A stretch of DNA of 64,000 nt. Origin: Bacillus mesophilus. Its GTDB lineage: Bacteria; Bacillota; Bacilli; Bacillales; SA4. Below, in pieces: positions 9,853 through 17,888 of the stretch (within the stretch, counting starts at the first letter, position 1; every line of letters begins with the position of its first letter). The notes beneath the pieces were generated by a model. That model was given only the letters and a program-made list of their open reading frames with translations, did not search any database and was not told the origin of the DNA. The stretch is from assembly GCF_011008845.1 (NCBI RefSeq), contig NZ_JAAIWM010000004.1, forward strand, positions 248,001-312,000, given 5' to 3'. Both the position numbers and the translations under genes were made by a program.

Positions 9853-10172
9853 TATTTGCGTTTTTGAACTATTTACTTGCAGGTCGCACTGGGTTTCTTG
9901 TAAATAAGACAAATTTTCTTGTGAACAGAACTTGTATTTGCGATATAGAGCTGTTTACTTGCGGGTCCCATTGGTTTACTTGCGAAAAGACTAATTTTCT
10001 TGTGAACAGAACTTGTATTTGCGATATAGAGCTGTTTACTTGCGGGTCCCACTGGTTTACTTGCGAATAAGACTAATTTTCTTGTGAACAGAACTTGTAT
10101 TTGCGATATAGAGCTGTTTACTTGCGGGTCCCACTAGTTTTCTTGCGAATAAGACTAATTTTCTTGTGAACA
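9853..10172 (+). repeat. 82-bp tandem repeat (about 4 copies) built of four ~20-bp TTGYG sub-units
   Basis: The block GCGGGTCCCA recurs at 9961, 10042 and 10124, with a diverged copy at 9879, giving a period of 81-82 bp. Inside each period the trinucleotide TTG of a TTGCG/TTGTG core recurs at 9856, 9877, 9898, 9919, 9938, 9959, 9980, 10000, 10019, 10040, 10061, 10082, 10101, 10122, 10143 and 10164: sixteen cores spaced 19-21 bp, about two helical turns. An open frame of 76 codons crosses the first copies, but it is repeat-derived and has no ribosome site. The rest of the 9799-10234 gap is short flank and a terminator. Confidence 0.92.
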
Positions 10173-10193
10173 CCATTTATACCAAATAACATG

Positions 10194-10226
10194 AAAAGGA
10201 GCAGACATAAAAGATCTGCTCCTTTT
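10194..10226 (-). terminator. Intrinsic terminator of the beta-propeller gene (bidirectional stem)
   Basis: Perfect 12-bp stem (10194-10205 / 10215-10226) with flanking A and T runs, immediately past the stop of the minus-strand propeller gene. Confidence 0.88.
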
Positions 10227-10234
10227 CACATTAT

Positions 10235-11152
10235 TTACTTTACAAGATAAGCAATTCCATCAGGATGAATTCCCGCTTTGATACGTCCTATTACTTCTAA
10301 CTCGTTCATATCAATAATAGAGATATCATTCGTTTTGTTATTAGCCACATAAGCTAAAGTACCTTCCGGATTTAACACAACACCGCCTGGCCAAACTCCA
10401 ACTCTAATTCTTTTGATTTCCCATGGTCTAACCATATCCTTAAGTTTATGCTGAGTATCAATAATCGATAAATCACCTGATTCCCGGTTTGGAATTAAAG
10501 CATACTTACCATCTTGTGAAAATACTAATCTTACAGGTATAGCGCCGATTTTCCTTTTGTGAGACACTGAATATGTTTCAAGATCGATTACATATAGAGT
10601 ATGATCATCCTGATTCGCAACGTAAAGGTCACGGTTATTAGGATGTACTGCTACACCCTCTGGACCTTTACCGACTGGAAAATGAGTAATCACTTCTTCT
10701 CTTTTTACATCAATTACTGTAATATTATCACTCCCTATATTAGGGACAAAAACTTTTTCGCCATCAGGGGAAAAAGAAATCATATGTGAGTATTTTTGAT
10801 ATGTTGGAAACATGTTTGTGATTTCGTCTGTTTCTGTATCAATGATAAATATTTTTTCGCTATATGTAGACGCGAGATATAACTTTTTCCCGTCCTTTGT
10901 GAGTCCTAATCCATGTGGGAAATTAAAATCTGGATGTTCAATAACCTTTGTAATTTCAAACGAGTCATTATCGATCACATTAATTTTATTACCTAGTGAA
11001 CATGCCACATATGTCTTTTTCTGATCTAATGAAATCACGACCTCATGTGGATTGTAGTCCGTTTCAATTGTCTTTATGATTTTCTTAGTGTCAACATCAA
11101 TTACTGAAATGGTATCTTCGTCTTTATTCAAGACAATTAAATATTCTGCCAT
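10235..11152 (-). CDS. YncE-like YVTN beta-propeller repeat protein
   Basis: 305 residues with seven repeats of the YVTN/NHL type; the blade ends read KTYVAC, KLYLAS, KVFVPN, RDLYVAN, KYALIPN, LAYVAN and a closing DGIAYL, each preceded by a PDG- or PNN-like turn. There is no signal peptide, so unlike E. coli YncE it should be cytoplasmic. Such propellers are binding platforms and no catalytic residues are evident. A clear AAAGGAG site precedes the ATG. It lies 90 bases downstream of the LuxR regulator on the same strand, behind its own probable promoter with a palindrome over the -10, which suggests it is an output of the adjacent regulatory module. Confidence 0.85.
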   Translation of the reverse strand: MAEYLIVLNKDEDTISVIDVDTKKIIKTIETDYNPHEVVISLDQKKTYVACSLGNKINVIDNDSFEITKVIEHPDFNFPHGLGLTKDGKKLYLASTYSEKIFIIDTETDEITNMFPTYQKYSHMISFSPDGEKVFVPNIGSDNITVIDVKREEVITHFPVGKGPEGVAVHPNNRDLYVANQDDHTLYVIDLETYSVSHKRKIGAIPVRLVFSQDGKYALIPNRESGDLSIIDTQHKLKDMVRPWEIKRIRVGVWPGGVVLNPEGTLAYVANNKTNDISIIDMNELEVIGRIKAGIHPDGIAYLVK

Positions 11153-11170
11153 AAGATTCTCCTTTAGTTC

Positions 11171-11211
11171 ATGATAGATTTATCATAAACTTGATTAAAA
11201 TTAAATAGCAA
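11171..11211 (-). promoter_or_regulatory. Probable promoter of the beta-propeller gene with a palindrome over the -10
   Basis: On the minus strand, -35 TTGCTA (11206-11211), an 18-base spacer and -10 TATGAT (11182-11187). The 16-bp palindrome ATGATAGATTTATCAT at 11171-11186 (half-sites TGATA/TATCA, 4-base centre) overlaps the -10, where an operator would be expected. Confidence 0.55.
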
Positions 11212-11242
11212 CATATAAGATTGCCTTCTATTTCTAAGGAGC

Positions 11243-12892
11243 CTACTCATCCCCGTATTTTATTCGGTAGATCTTAGTCATAGCCTGGACTCGGTCCGTA
11301 ACGTTCAGCTTTTTATAAATATTAGTAATATGATTTTTAACCGTATGAACACTAATATTTAAATAACTACCTACTTCTTGATTGTTCAAGCCTTCAAGAA
11401 TCAAATGGAGTATTTCCTTCTCTCTTGTTGTTAGTGGTAGCTCACTAATGACACTATTTATATCGATCATATTTTGAATTTCTTCTAAACCAATATTACG
11501 TTTTGTATTAAGGTCTGGGTCTATATGGTTGGTCTTGGAATCTTTTAGAAGTTCTGTATCTGTTTGAGGTGTTGTAATTGTTTCAGCTTTTTTTATGCCC
11601 ATCAGTAAATCAAGAGGAACTAGTAGACCCATTACCTCTTTCTCCTCAAGATTAGATAACATAATTGTTAAGACCCCGCTAGAATGATCATTGAAAGAAA
11701 ACGGGTAATGTGCAAATGTTAGGTTTTTAATAGAATTCCTTCGTGGATACGAGTGATTGTGTGTAATGAACTCTGAATGCTGATGGAGCAACTCCTCACT
11801 TGGTTTAACTAGGCTAATTAGTTCCCCATTCTTAAATGTGAAGCAACTAGTCTGCTCAGTATGGATCAGCTTACAAAAATCCAAGATTTTATACACAACA
11901 TTTTTTGAATGCTGAGATTGTAAATATATTGTTAATAGATCGAGAAATCCATCAAACCTTTTCTCTTCTAATGCCGAGTTTTTTAATGCTCTACTATTTT
12001 TCTGTTTCTCATTTATGAATAATACAATAAATTTAATAAAGTCGAATAGTTCCCCGTTCGTTTCATGGTCATCATGAGTGCCTCCAAAATATAACTCTTC
12101 AATAATCCCATTTTCAGCTACAGGTACACTGAAAAAGTGAACGGGCATTATACCGTGTTTATGGAAAAAGGAAAACCTAGGGGAGTCCGAAATGTTATTC
12201 AACTTCATTTCCTTTTCAATTGCCACAGCCTGACCAAGTATTCCTTCCCCAATATGAAATACTTGACCTATTAGTTTCTCCGAAGTCTCGCCAACTGCAT
12301 GTTTAATAACAAAGACGTCATCATTATTTTTAGCAGCCACACCCATGAAATCAATCATTGATGTCTTTGTTAGCTCTTTTAGTAAAGAATTTACGAAGTC
12401 TTCATGCTTTTCCAGTTCATATTTAAAATCACGGAGGAAATTAAATACATTTACAAACTCGGAATGATTGTTCTCTTTATCATAAAGAGAATTTATAACA
12501 GTTGTTAAAGAACGCATCTTCCTAAAAATTGATAGTTTTTGTTCCCCGTTTACTAAAGGAAGCTGCACAGAATCTATAATAGGTAGCTCTTGAAGATCTT
12601 CCGAAAATGGTCCTCCCAATATATAAGAACCCTTATTAATATGCTTAAAAGGAGGTGAAAGAATGAATGTAAGGCCTGCATAATCTTCATTTGTTGGTGT
12701 AATGATTGTCGGATTCCTAATAAGTCTACCAACGGAGATTAAGTCATCTATAATTTGAGATGACTCTACGATTTGTCTGCTCATCGATTCCATATTTACT
12801 TCAAAATCAACAATACCGTCCTCACTAATTAAAAACAGCGGTAGTTTCATGTAGTCTGAATATGCTTCTATTATCTCTCTCACATTGTTCAT
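11243..12892 (-). CDS. LuxR-family transcriptional regulator with GAF-like sensor domains
   Basis: 549 residues from ATG 12892 (GGAAGGGTG site upstream). The C-terminal 65 residues are a NarL/LuxR helix-turn-helix: LTTREKEILHLILEGLNNQE then ISVHTVKNHITNIYKKL. A central region near residues 160-300 is GAF-like (IGQVFHIGEGILGQAVAIE), and the N-terminal 120 residues form a further ligand-sensor-like domain (GSYILGGPFSE). There is no receiver domain, so it is not a classical response regulator. It lies 29 bases downstream of the STAS gene and is almost certainly co-transcribed with it, in a cluster with an RsbW-like kinase and a LOV-PP2C phosphatase. It may be the DNA-binding output of that partner-switching set (inference). 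Confidence 0.87.
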   Translation of the reverse strand: MNNVREIIEAYSDYMKLPLFLISEDGIVDFEVNMESMSRQIVESSQIIDDLISVGRLIRNPTIITPTNEDYAGLTFILSPPFKHINKGSYILGGPFSEDLQELPIIDSVQLPLVNGEQKLSIFRKMRSLTTVINSLYDKENNHSEFVNVFNFLRDFKYELEKHEDFVNSLLKELTKTSMIDFMGVAAKNNDDVFVIKHAVGETSEKLIGQVFHIGEGILGQAVAIEKEMKLNNISDSPRFSFFHKHGIMPVHFFSVPVAENGIIEELYFGGTHDDHETNGELFDFIKFIVLFINEKQKNSRALKNSALEEKRFDGFLDLLTIYLQSQHSKNVVYKILDFCKLIHTEQTSCFTFKNGELISLVKPSEELLHQHSEFITHNHSYPRRNSIKNLTFAHYPFSFNDHSSGVLTIMLSNLEEKEVMGLLVPLDLLMGIKKAETITTPQTDTELLKDSKTNHIDPDLNTKRNIGLEEIQNMIDINSVISELPLTTREKEILHLILEGLNNQEVGSYLNISVHTVKNHITNIYKKLNVTDRVQAMTKIYRIKYGDE

Positions 12893-12921
12893 CTCAAAGC
12901 ACCCTTCCAAGTACGAAGCGG

Positions 12922-13260
12922 TTATTCTATTTTACTAAAATAATTTTCTGCTTCTTCTATGTTAGAAAACAACCTCATGAAGGTCTCGAATTTAACGATT
13001 TTAAATATCTCATCTATCGGTGGCTTAACACCTGCAATCACAAGCTCTTGTTCACTCTTTCTGGCTTTCATAGCCGTGTCAGCAATGATTCCGAGTGCAG
13101 AACTATTTAAATAACTCACTTGATCAAGCTCTAAAATTAAAAATCGTCCAGCCTCCGTTAATAGCCTCGTCATATATAGCTTGAACTGCTCATTATTCTT
13201 AATCGTCATTTCTTCTTCAATTTTTAGTATATGTAAAAAACCCTTCTGGATTATTAACAT
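12922..13260 (-). CDS. STAS-domain anti-anti-sigma-factor-like antagonist
   Basis: 112 residues from ATG 13260 (GGGTG site 6 bases upstream). A single STAS domain: ILELDQVSYLNSSALGIIAD carries the serine motif that RsbW/SpoIIAB-type kinases phosphorylate in RsbV and SpoIIAA homologues. The rest (KSEQELVIAGVKPPIDEIFKIVKFETF) matches the STAS C-terminal half. In partner switching the unphosphorylated form binds the kinase and frees its partner; a PP2C phosphatase resets it. Both a kinase (14832-15257) and a phosphatase (13382-14848) lie just upstream. It heads a two-gene unit with the LuxR regulator, with a promoter in the preceding 121-base gap. Confidence 0.88.
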   Translation of the reverse strand: MLIIQKGFLHILKIEEEMTIKNNEQFKLYMTRLLTEAGRFLILELDQVSYLNSSALGIIADTAMKARKSEQELVIAGVKPPIDEIFKIVKFETFMRLFSNIEEAENYFSKIE

Positions 13261-13304
13261 TTCTGGCACCCTTTTCTTCTTTAATTCACAACAAAAGTAT
13301 ATTC

Positions 13305-13335
13305 TGATATTATATCACGCTTCTAAGTAGTTCAA
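13305..13335 (-). promoter_or_regulatory. Probable promoter of the STAS-LuxR unit with a palindrome over the -10
   Basis: On the minus strand, -35 TTGAAC (13330-13335), a 15-base spacer and an extended -10 TGATATAAT with TATAAT at 13309-13314. The 13-bp near-palindrome TGATATTATATCA (13305-13317) overlaps the -10 and shares TGATA/TATCA half-sites with the palindrome at 11171-11186. Confidence 0.5.
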
Positions 13336-13381
13336 ACATATTGTTGATTTTGTTACGATACAAGACTCACTATCTAAGTCC

Positions 13382-14848
13382 TTATCTCAACTTCAAATGG
13401 ACTAGACATATATCATCGCCTGGTATGTTAGGTCCACTTACCAGCTGACTTGGATCTTCCTTAACAAATGCTTCTGCAATATCATGCTTAGTTTTGATGG
13501 GACTATCCATTAAACCATCCGTATATAAGAGAATGTCCGTTCCTGATTCATAGTGGATTGTATGTGTTTCAAAAGAAACTTCCTCTAACAAGCCCACTGG
13601 TATGGTTGTTGAAGGATAGAAATTAATGTGGTTATTTTTCTTCAGTATGAAATCAGGGTGTCCAGCGTTCACGTAATCAATTCTTTTTTTATTAATATCA
13701 ATAAAAAGATAGACACATGTGAAATAATATTTTGTGAGATCAAAATCAGATTCATCCGAAAACATCCCCTGTATGTTCTTGTTTAATTGAAAAAACAATT
13801 CATCTGGGGCATAGACTTTATTCTTCAACATTGACTGAATCTCAGTATGCAATAGCATGGTAATCAGAGAAGATGTAATACCATGTCCCATTACATCAAT
13901 GATAAAGACTGCGTATAAACCATCCTTTATATTAACCCATTTATAAAAATCTCCGCCAAGCTCTTGTGAAGGCCTATAGTATCCGACAATTTCTATATCT
14001 TTTCTTTTTATGGGATTACTTAGTAAAAGTTGTTGCAAATTTCTAGCTAGTGCTAAATCTTTTTTTAACTCGATCTCCATTTTCTTTCTTTCTGTTATAT
14101 CTCTCTGAAACCCTATATAATATTCTAGTTTTCCTTTTCTAGACATGACAGGACTAAGCGTTATTTCATTCCAAAAACTAGACTGATCTTTTCTGTAATT
14201 GAGTATTTCTTCATGAACAATCATTTGGTTATCAATTTTTTCTCTAATTCTTTTTATAACTTCTTGATCTGATTTTGAGCCTTGAAGAAATCTACAGTTT
14301 CTTCCTAAGAATTCCTTTTCTTTATAACCCGTCATTTTCTTGAATCCTTTATTAGCATAGATGATAGGATGATCTTCTTGATTTGGATCCGTTATGACAA
14401 TACCGATTCCAAGCTGATCCAATGTTTTTCCTAATAATTGGTGAAATTCTAATAACTCTCCTCTATCCTTTTCAAACACATATTCCTTTGTTATATCCCG
14501 AAAAATTGTGTATAGATATGAAATTCCATCCTTGGTAATCATTTTACAATTTACACTTAAGGTAATCTCTTCTTCCTTATAATTAAGAGCATTTAATTTG
14601 ATTACTTTTGTATTACCTTTAACAAGGTCCGGGAAAATTGCTAGACAATATTGAAGGGAATCTTCTGTTAGTTTATTAACTTCAGAAAAATGTTTACCCA
14701 AGTATTCTTCTTTTGGAATCCCAAAAACGACTTCCGTGGTCTCATTTACATAAATATATTCACCCTTCGTATTAAAGAGCATAATTAGATCTGGAGAATA
14801 ATCAATCATATCCTCAAAAAAGTTTGAAAGATTAAATTCCATTTTCAT
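13382..14848 (-). CDS. PAS-LOV-PP2C serine phosphatase (RsbP/RsbU-like, blue-light sensor)
   Basis: 488 residues from ATG 14848. Domain order: a PAS domain (about 10-120), a LOV domain (about 140-253), a short coiled linker and an SpoIIE-type PP2C phosphatase (about 265-488). The LOV domain has GRNCRFLQG with the photoactive cysteine near residue 185, LNYRKDQSSFWN with flavin-contacting Asn residues and YYIGFQRDIT with the flavin-proximal Gln, so it should bind FMN and form a blue-light adduct. The PP2C motifs are intact: ELGGDFY, IIDVMGHG, LLYTDGLMD and PGDDICLV hold the metal-binding aspartates. It overlaps the kinase gene by 17 bases. The likely job is light-dependent dephosphorylation of the STAS protein encoded next. 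Confidence 0.92.
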   Translation of the reverse strand: MKMEFNLSNFFEDMIDYSPDLIMLFNTKGEYIYVNETTEVVFGIPKEEYLGKHFSEVNKLTEDSLQYCLAIFPDLVKGNTKVIKLNALNYKEEEITLSVNCKMITKDGISYLYTIFRDITKEYVFEKDRGELLEFHQLLGKTLDQLGIGIVITDPNQEDHPIIYANKGFKKMTGYKEKEFLGRNCRFLQGSKSDQEVIKRIREKIDNQMIVHEEILNYRKDQSSFWNEITLSPVMSRKGKLEYYIGFQRDITERKKMEIELKKDLALARNLQQLLLSNPIKRKDIEIVGYYRPSQELGGDFYKWVNIKDGLYAVFIIDVMGHGITSSLITMLLHTEIQSMLKNKVYAPDELFFQLNKNIQGMFSDESDFDLTKYYFTCVYLFIDINKKRIDYVNAGHPDFILKKNNHINFYPSTTIPVGLLEEVSFETHTIHYESGTDILLYTDGLMDSPIKTKHDIAEAFVKEDPSQLVSGPNIPGDDICLVHLKLR

Positions 14849-15257
14849 CACCAAGCAACTGAAAGGTTAATGTAATTCTTCTTCCATTATCAAAATACTG
14901 GAGGTTATCAGCACATTTTTTCATAATCGCAATTCCTCTCCCCCTTAAGGCAGTCAGGTGATTTTGAAAATATATATCCGGGTCTCCTATCTTCTCTAGC
15001 TTCTTCTTATAATTAAATTCCTCTCCATTATGAGTACTTTCGATGATGAGTTGGTTTTTTGTAAAGATAAGAGTAAGGGTAATACACAGATCTGTCTCAG
15101 CCTTATTAGCATGTTCAAATACATTATTAACCGCTTCAATTATTGAAAACATAGCATATTTTTTTTTATTCTTAGCGTATCGATCAAGGTACTGTTCTAC
15201 CTCGTCCAGTTTTTCTTGAAATTCGGAGTAAGTTGAAAAGCTATATAATACTTCCAC
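14832..15257 (-). CDS. RsbW/SpoIIAB-like HATPase anti-sigma-type serine kinase
   Basis: 141 residues from GTG 15257, placed by an AAGGTGA site 5 bases upstream (another GTG three codons earlier is part of that site). GHKL ATPase motifs: the N-box SIIEAVNNVFEHANKAE, a G1-like THNGEEF and a G2 GRGIAIMKKCAD loop. Such kinases phosphorylate a STAS antagonist and hold a partner, usually a sigma factor, inactive. No sigma-factor gene is near, so the partner is unknown; the LuxR regulator in the cluster is a candidate. It is the first gene of the LOV-phosphatase operon. Confidence 0.88.
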   Translation of the reverse strand: MEVLYSFSTYSEFQEKLDEVEQYLDRYAKNKKKYAMFSIIEAVNNVFEHANKAETDLCITLTLIFTKNQLIIESTHNGEEFNYKKKLEKIGDPDIYFQNHLTALRGRGIAIMKKCADNLQYFDNGRRITLTFQLLGDENGI

Positions 15258-15403
15258 TGAAATCACCTTAGATTCCTAATTTACTTTTTTCTTTATTATC
15301 TCACTACACCTTTTAAATATGTGTGTAGCAATCATACCCTTACCCTTACAACAGTGGTCTTGATTTTGTAGTATCTTTATAATTTTTCTTAACGATAAAA
15401 AAA

Positions 15404-15431
15404 CTGAACCTGAGAAACCACTCAAGTTCAG
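15404..15431 (-). terminator. Intrinsic terminator of the monooxygenase gene
   Basis: 11-bp stem (15404-15414 / 15421-15431, one mismatch) followed on the minus strand by seven T. It separates the monooxygenase gene from the regulatory cluster. Confidence 0.88.
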
Positions 15432-15443
15432 CTTTGGACTTTT

Positions 15444-15734
15444 TTAAGCATTTGTTACTTCATACTTTGCTACACGAGGTGCCTCTTGGAAATAATTCTG
15501 CGCCATCTTACCAAAATCTTTAAAATGCGGTGTATTAAAATGAAACGTTACAGCATCCGCATCTTTCCATTCTTCTAACATAACAAACTTATTAGCCTGA
15601 GAAGTATCCTCATATAGCTGATAGCTTATATTCCCCTGCTCAGCTTGAGATTCCTTTACTAAATTGGCTACTTCCTTTAAAAACCCTTCTCGGTGCTCAG
15701 ATTTCACTAAAATATGTGCATGAATAACGATCAT
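15444..15734 (-). CDS. Putative quinol monooxygenase (ABM domain)
   Basis: 96 residues from ATG 15734 with a GAGGAG site upstream. A single antibiotic-biosynthesis-monooxygenase (ferredoxin-like, YgiN-type) domain: IVIHAHILVKSEHREGFL, QAEQGNISYQLYED, FVMLEEWKDADAVTFHFNTPHF. These small dimeric proteins act without cofactor on quinols or as heme/quinone-handling enzymes; the substrate is not predictable. It stands 15 bases after the deacetylase gene on the same strand and could be co-transcribed with it. Confidence 0.87.
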   Translation of the reverse strand: MIVIHAHILVKSEHREGFLKEVANLVKESQAEQGNISYQLYEDTSQANKFVMLEEWKDADAVTFHFNTPHFKDFGKMAQNYFQEAPRVAKYEVTNA

Positions 15735-15749
15735 CAATTCCCACTCCTC

Positions 15750-16346
15750 TTATAATAAATCTAGCTCAAATCCTTGTTTTCTAATTTCATCAATTAATTC
15801 TGGTAGTATAGCAGCTGTTTGGGACAATTCATGTAGCAAGATAATGGAGCCTTCTCGTATATGGCTAGTAACATTCGTCTTTATGCAAGAAGGATTTACC
15901 TTGTGGTCCCAATCATAGGACGTTATATCCCACATAACAGGTGTTAGCTGGAGGTCTTGAATAATCGACATAGTATCTTCATTGTATTGTCCATACGGCG
16001 GTCTAAAATATTTCACTTTTTCTCCAGTTACTTGCTCAAGCTTTTCAACACTATATTTAATATGTTTAAGCTGCTGTTCCTTAGATAAAGTAATAAGATT
16101 TGTATGGTTGTTGGCATGAGAACCAATTTTATGTCCTTCTGATAGAACCCGTTTCCATGGTCGATTACTATAGAGTAGCCTTGATTGCCAAAAGAATAGA
16201 GCTCTTACCTTTTTTTCCTTTAACGTATCAAGTATATAAGGTAATTGTCTTCCTGGCCCATCATCAAAACTGAGCATCACTTTTTTACCAACAGGCTTTA
16301 ATTGGTTTAGATTAGTTAACCACCTATTATCTCCCAGATCGTACAC
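15750..16346 (-). CDS. Polysaccharide deacetylase (NodB homology domain)
   Basis: 198 residues, almost entirely a NodB/CE4 domain. Motif 1 LSFDDGPG, motif 2 HANNH (metal-binding His pair), motif 3 RPPYGQY, motif 4 DITSYDWD and motif 5 IILLHE are all present, so a metal-dependent N-deacetylase active site is intact. Likely targets are N-acetylated cell-wall sugars. No signal peptide or membrane anchor is visible from GTG 16346 (AAAGGAAGAG site upstream), which is odd for a wall enzyme and may mean the true product acts inside the cell or leaves by another route. Confidence 0.87.
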   Translation of the reverse strand: MYDLGDNRWLTNLNQLKPVGKKVMLSFDDGPGRQLPYILDTLKEKKVRALFFWQSRLLYSNRPWKRVLSEGHKIGSHANNHTNLITLSKEQQLKHIKYSVEKLEQVTGEKVKYFRPPYGQYNEDTMSIIQDLQLTPVMWDITSYDWDHKVNPSCIKTNVTSHIREGSIILLHELSQTAAILPELIDEIRKQGFELDLL

Positions 16347-16418
16347 GATCTCTTCCTTTACTACTCATGGATTATTAATCATTTAATTTCTCTCCCGCAT
16401 GATGTTCATTTTCTTTAA

Positions 16419-17888
16419 TTATTTCGTTAGTACTTCCACTATCTTATCTTCCAATTTTTTACCTTCGTCCTCATCAATCAAGTTATTTAAAAGTATGCTA
16501 AATACAACGCTGTCTCCATTTTCCGTATGAATGTATCCGGAAAGTGAACTTACAGTCGTGAGGGTCCCCGTTTTGGCTCTAACAAGCGCCTTATCCGATA
16601 TATTATCTAATCTATGAATTAACGTTCCCGCTAACAGACGGTCACTAGAGCTTGCTATTGGTAAGGCATTTAAGAAACTATCATACCACTCCTCATCCTG
16701 AACATGATATAAAAGCTTCGATAATTCATTCGCAGAAATTAAGTTAACATGTGAAATCCCTGATCCATCTCTTAACACCATAGCAGATGGATTTAATTCC
16801 CACCGTGCTAATTGCTGCTCTACGACTTCAAGCCCTTTTTCCCAGCTTCCTTCATCTTTCACTACTCTGCCCATTTCCTTTACCAAAACCTCACCATGTC
16901 CATTATTACTCAATTTCAAGAAAGGAATTAGCAGTTGTGATAGGACCATAGAAGAATGGGTAGTTAGAACAGTTACTTGTTCTGGTGTTTTACCTGCCTT
17001 CACATTCCCCGTTAACGTAATTCCATTTTTATTCAGTACCTCTTTTACCATATGGGTGACTAATAGGGTAGGTTCCCAAACAGAGATCCATTTCTTTAAT
17101 CTTACACCATTTTGAGGAATTTCACCTGTTATAACAATCGTATTTTCTCCATGTTTTCTGAATATCTCTAGATTCTTTGGTTGATCACTTTTTGTTGTTT
17201 TTGCTTTATTTTCTATGGTTAAGTAAGTATTTTTAGGAAGTATGTTAACAGTTGGAGGTTCTCCTATTTTTTCCGAAGGTTTTATCTCCACAATCACAGT
17301 GCCTGAATCATAATCTTCATCCGGCGAAAGTGTAAGAGCAGAAATTTGAGCACCGTAATAGGTTGTCTCATCGCTCCAAGGCAAATCTTTGGATAACCTC
17401 ACATCATCAAACCAACTATCATCTCCGATAAGGTCACCTTGAATTTTAGTAATTCCTTGATTCTTAAGTTCCTTAATCATTTTCTCCAGATCACTTATTA
17501 ATAGTGTCGGATCCCCTTTACCCACAACATAAAGGTTTCCATCTAGTACTCCACTATTCACATTTCCATTAGTAGCTAACTCCGTATTAAACTGATGTTG
17601 TTCACCTAACGTTGATAATGCAACCGCGGCAGTTACTAGCTTAAGATTAGATGCGGGTCTTAGCCTAATATCCCCATTATGATGATATATTAGCTCACCT
17701 GTTGAAGAGGATCTAACGCTTATGCCCGCGATAGCACCAGTGAATGCTGATTCGGTTTCTAACAATTGCTCAATTTGCTGTGACACGGTTAGTTCATTAT
17801 GATGTTGAGCATAGCCGACAGAATGAGTAAACTCTGAACCGGAACTGACTACCATTAATAGGGATAGTAAGATTCTAACAATAATAAT
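16419..17888 (-). CDS. dacC: D-alanyl-D-alanine carboxypeptidase, S13 family (DacC/PBP4-like), with anomalous start
   Basis: About 489 residues if translation begins in the upstream hydrophobic stretch. The S13 active-site triad is complete: PASNLKLV (SxxK), SNNGHG (SxN) and RAKTGTL (KTG), with the large insertion typical of DacB/DacC. These exported penicillin-binding proteins trim the terminal D-Ala of peptidoglycan stem peptides. The first standard codon, ATG 17855, lies inside the signal peptide. In the same frame upstream are KIIIVRILLSLL-type residues and a GAAAGGAG site (17899-17906), but only ATT codons (17888, 17885, 17882) sit at usable distance. A non-canonical ATT start is my best reading; a recent lesion is the alternative. 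Confidence 0.85.
   Translation of the reverse strand: MIIVRILLSLLMVVSSGSEFTHSVGYAQHHNELTVSQQIEQLLETESAFTGAIAGISVRSSSTGELIYHHNGDIRLRPASNLKLVTAAVALSTLGEQHQFNTELATNGNVNSGVLDGNLYVVGKGDPTLLISDLEKMIKELKNQGITKIQGDLIGDDSWFDDVRLSKDLPWSDETTYYGAQISALTLSPDEDYDSGTVIVEIKPSEKIGEPPTVNILPKNTYLTIENKAKTTKSDQPKNLEIFRKHGENTIVITGEIPQNGVRLKKWISVWEPTLLVTHMVKEVLNKNGITLTGNVKAGKTPEQVTVLTTHSSMVLSQLLIPFLKLSNNGHGEVLVKEMGRVVKDEGSWEKGLEVVEQQLARWELNPSAMVLRDGSGISHVNLISANELSKLLYHVQDEEWYDSFLNALPIASSSDRLLAGTLIHRLDNISDKALVRAKTGTLTTVSSLSGYIHTENGDSVVFSILLNNLIDEDEGKKLEDKIVEVLTK

Noticed and set aside
9840-10070. 76-codon cysteine-rich open frame
   Set aside because: It is the translation of the 82-bp tandem repeat, without a ribosome site; the period of 81-82 bp does not keep one frame throughout.
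8524-10172. CRISPR array
   Set aside because: Units are direct and contiguous with no unique spacers, cores are only ~8 bases, and no cas genes are present.
15267-15403. Sigma-B promoter for the light module (GGGTAT near 15345)
   Set aside because: A GGGTAT-like -10 is present but no GTTT-type -35 at 12-15 bases could be found.
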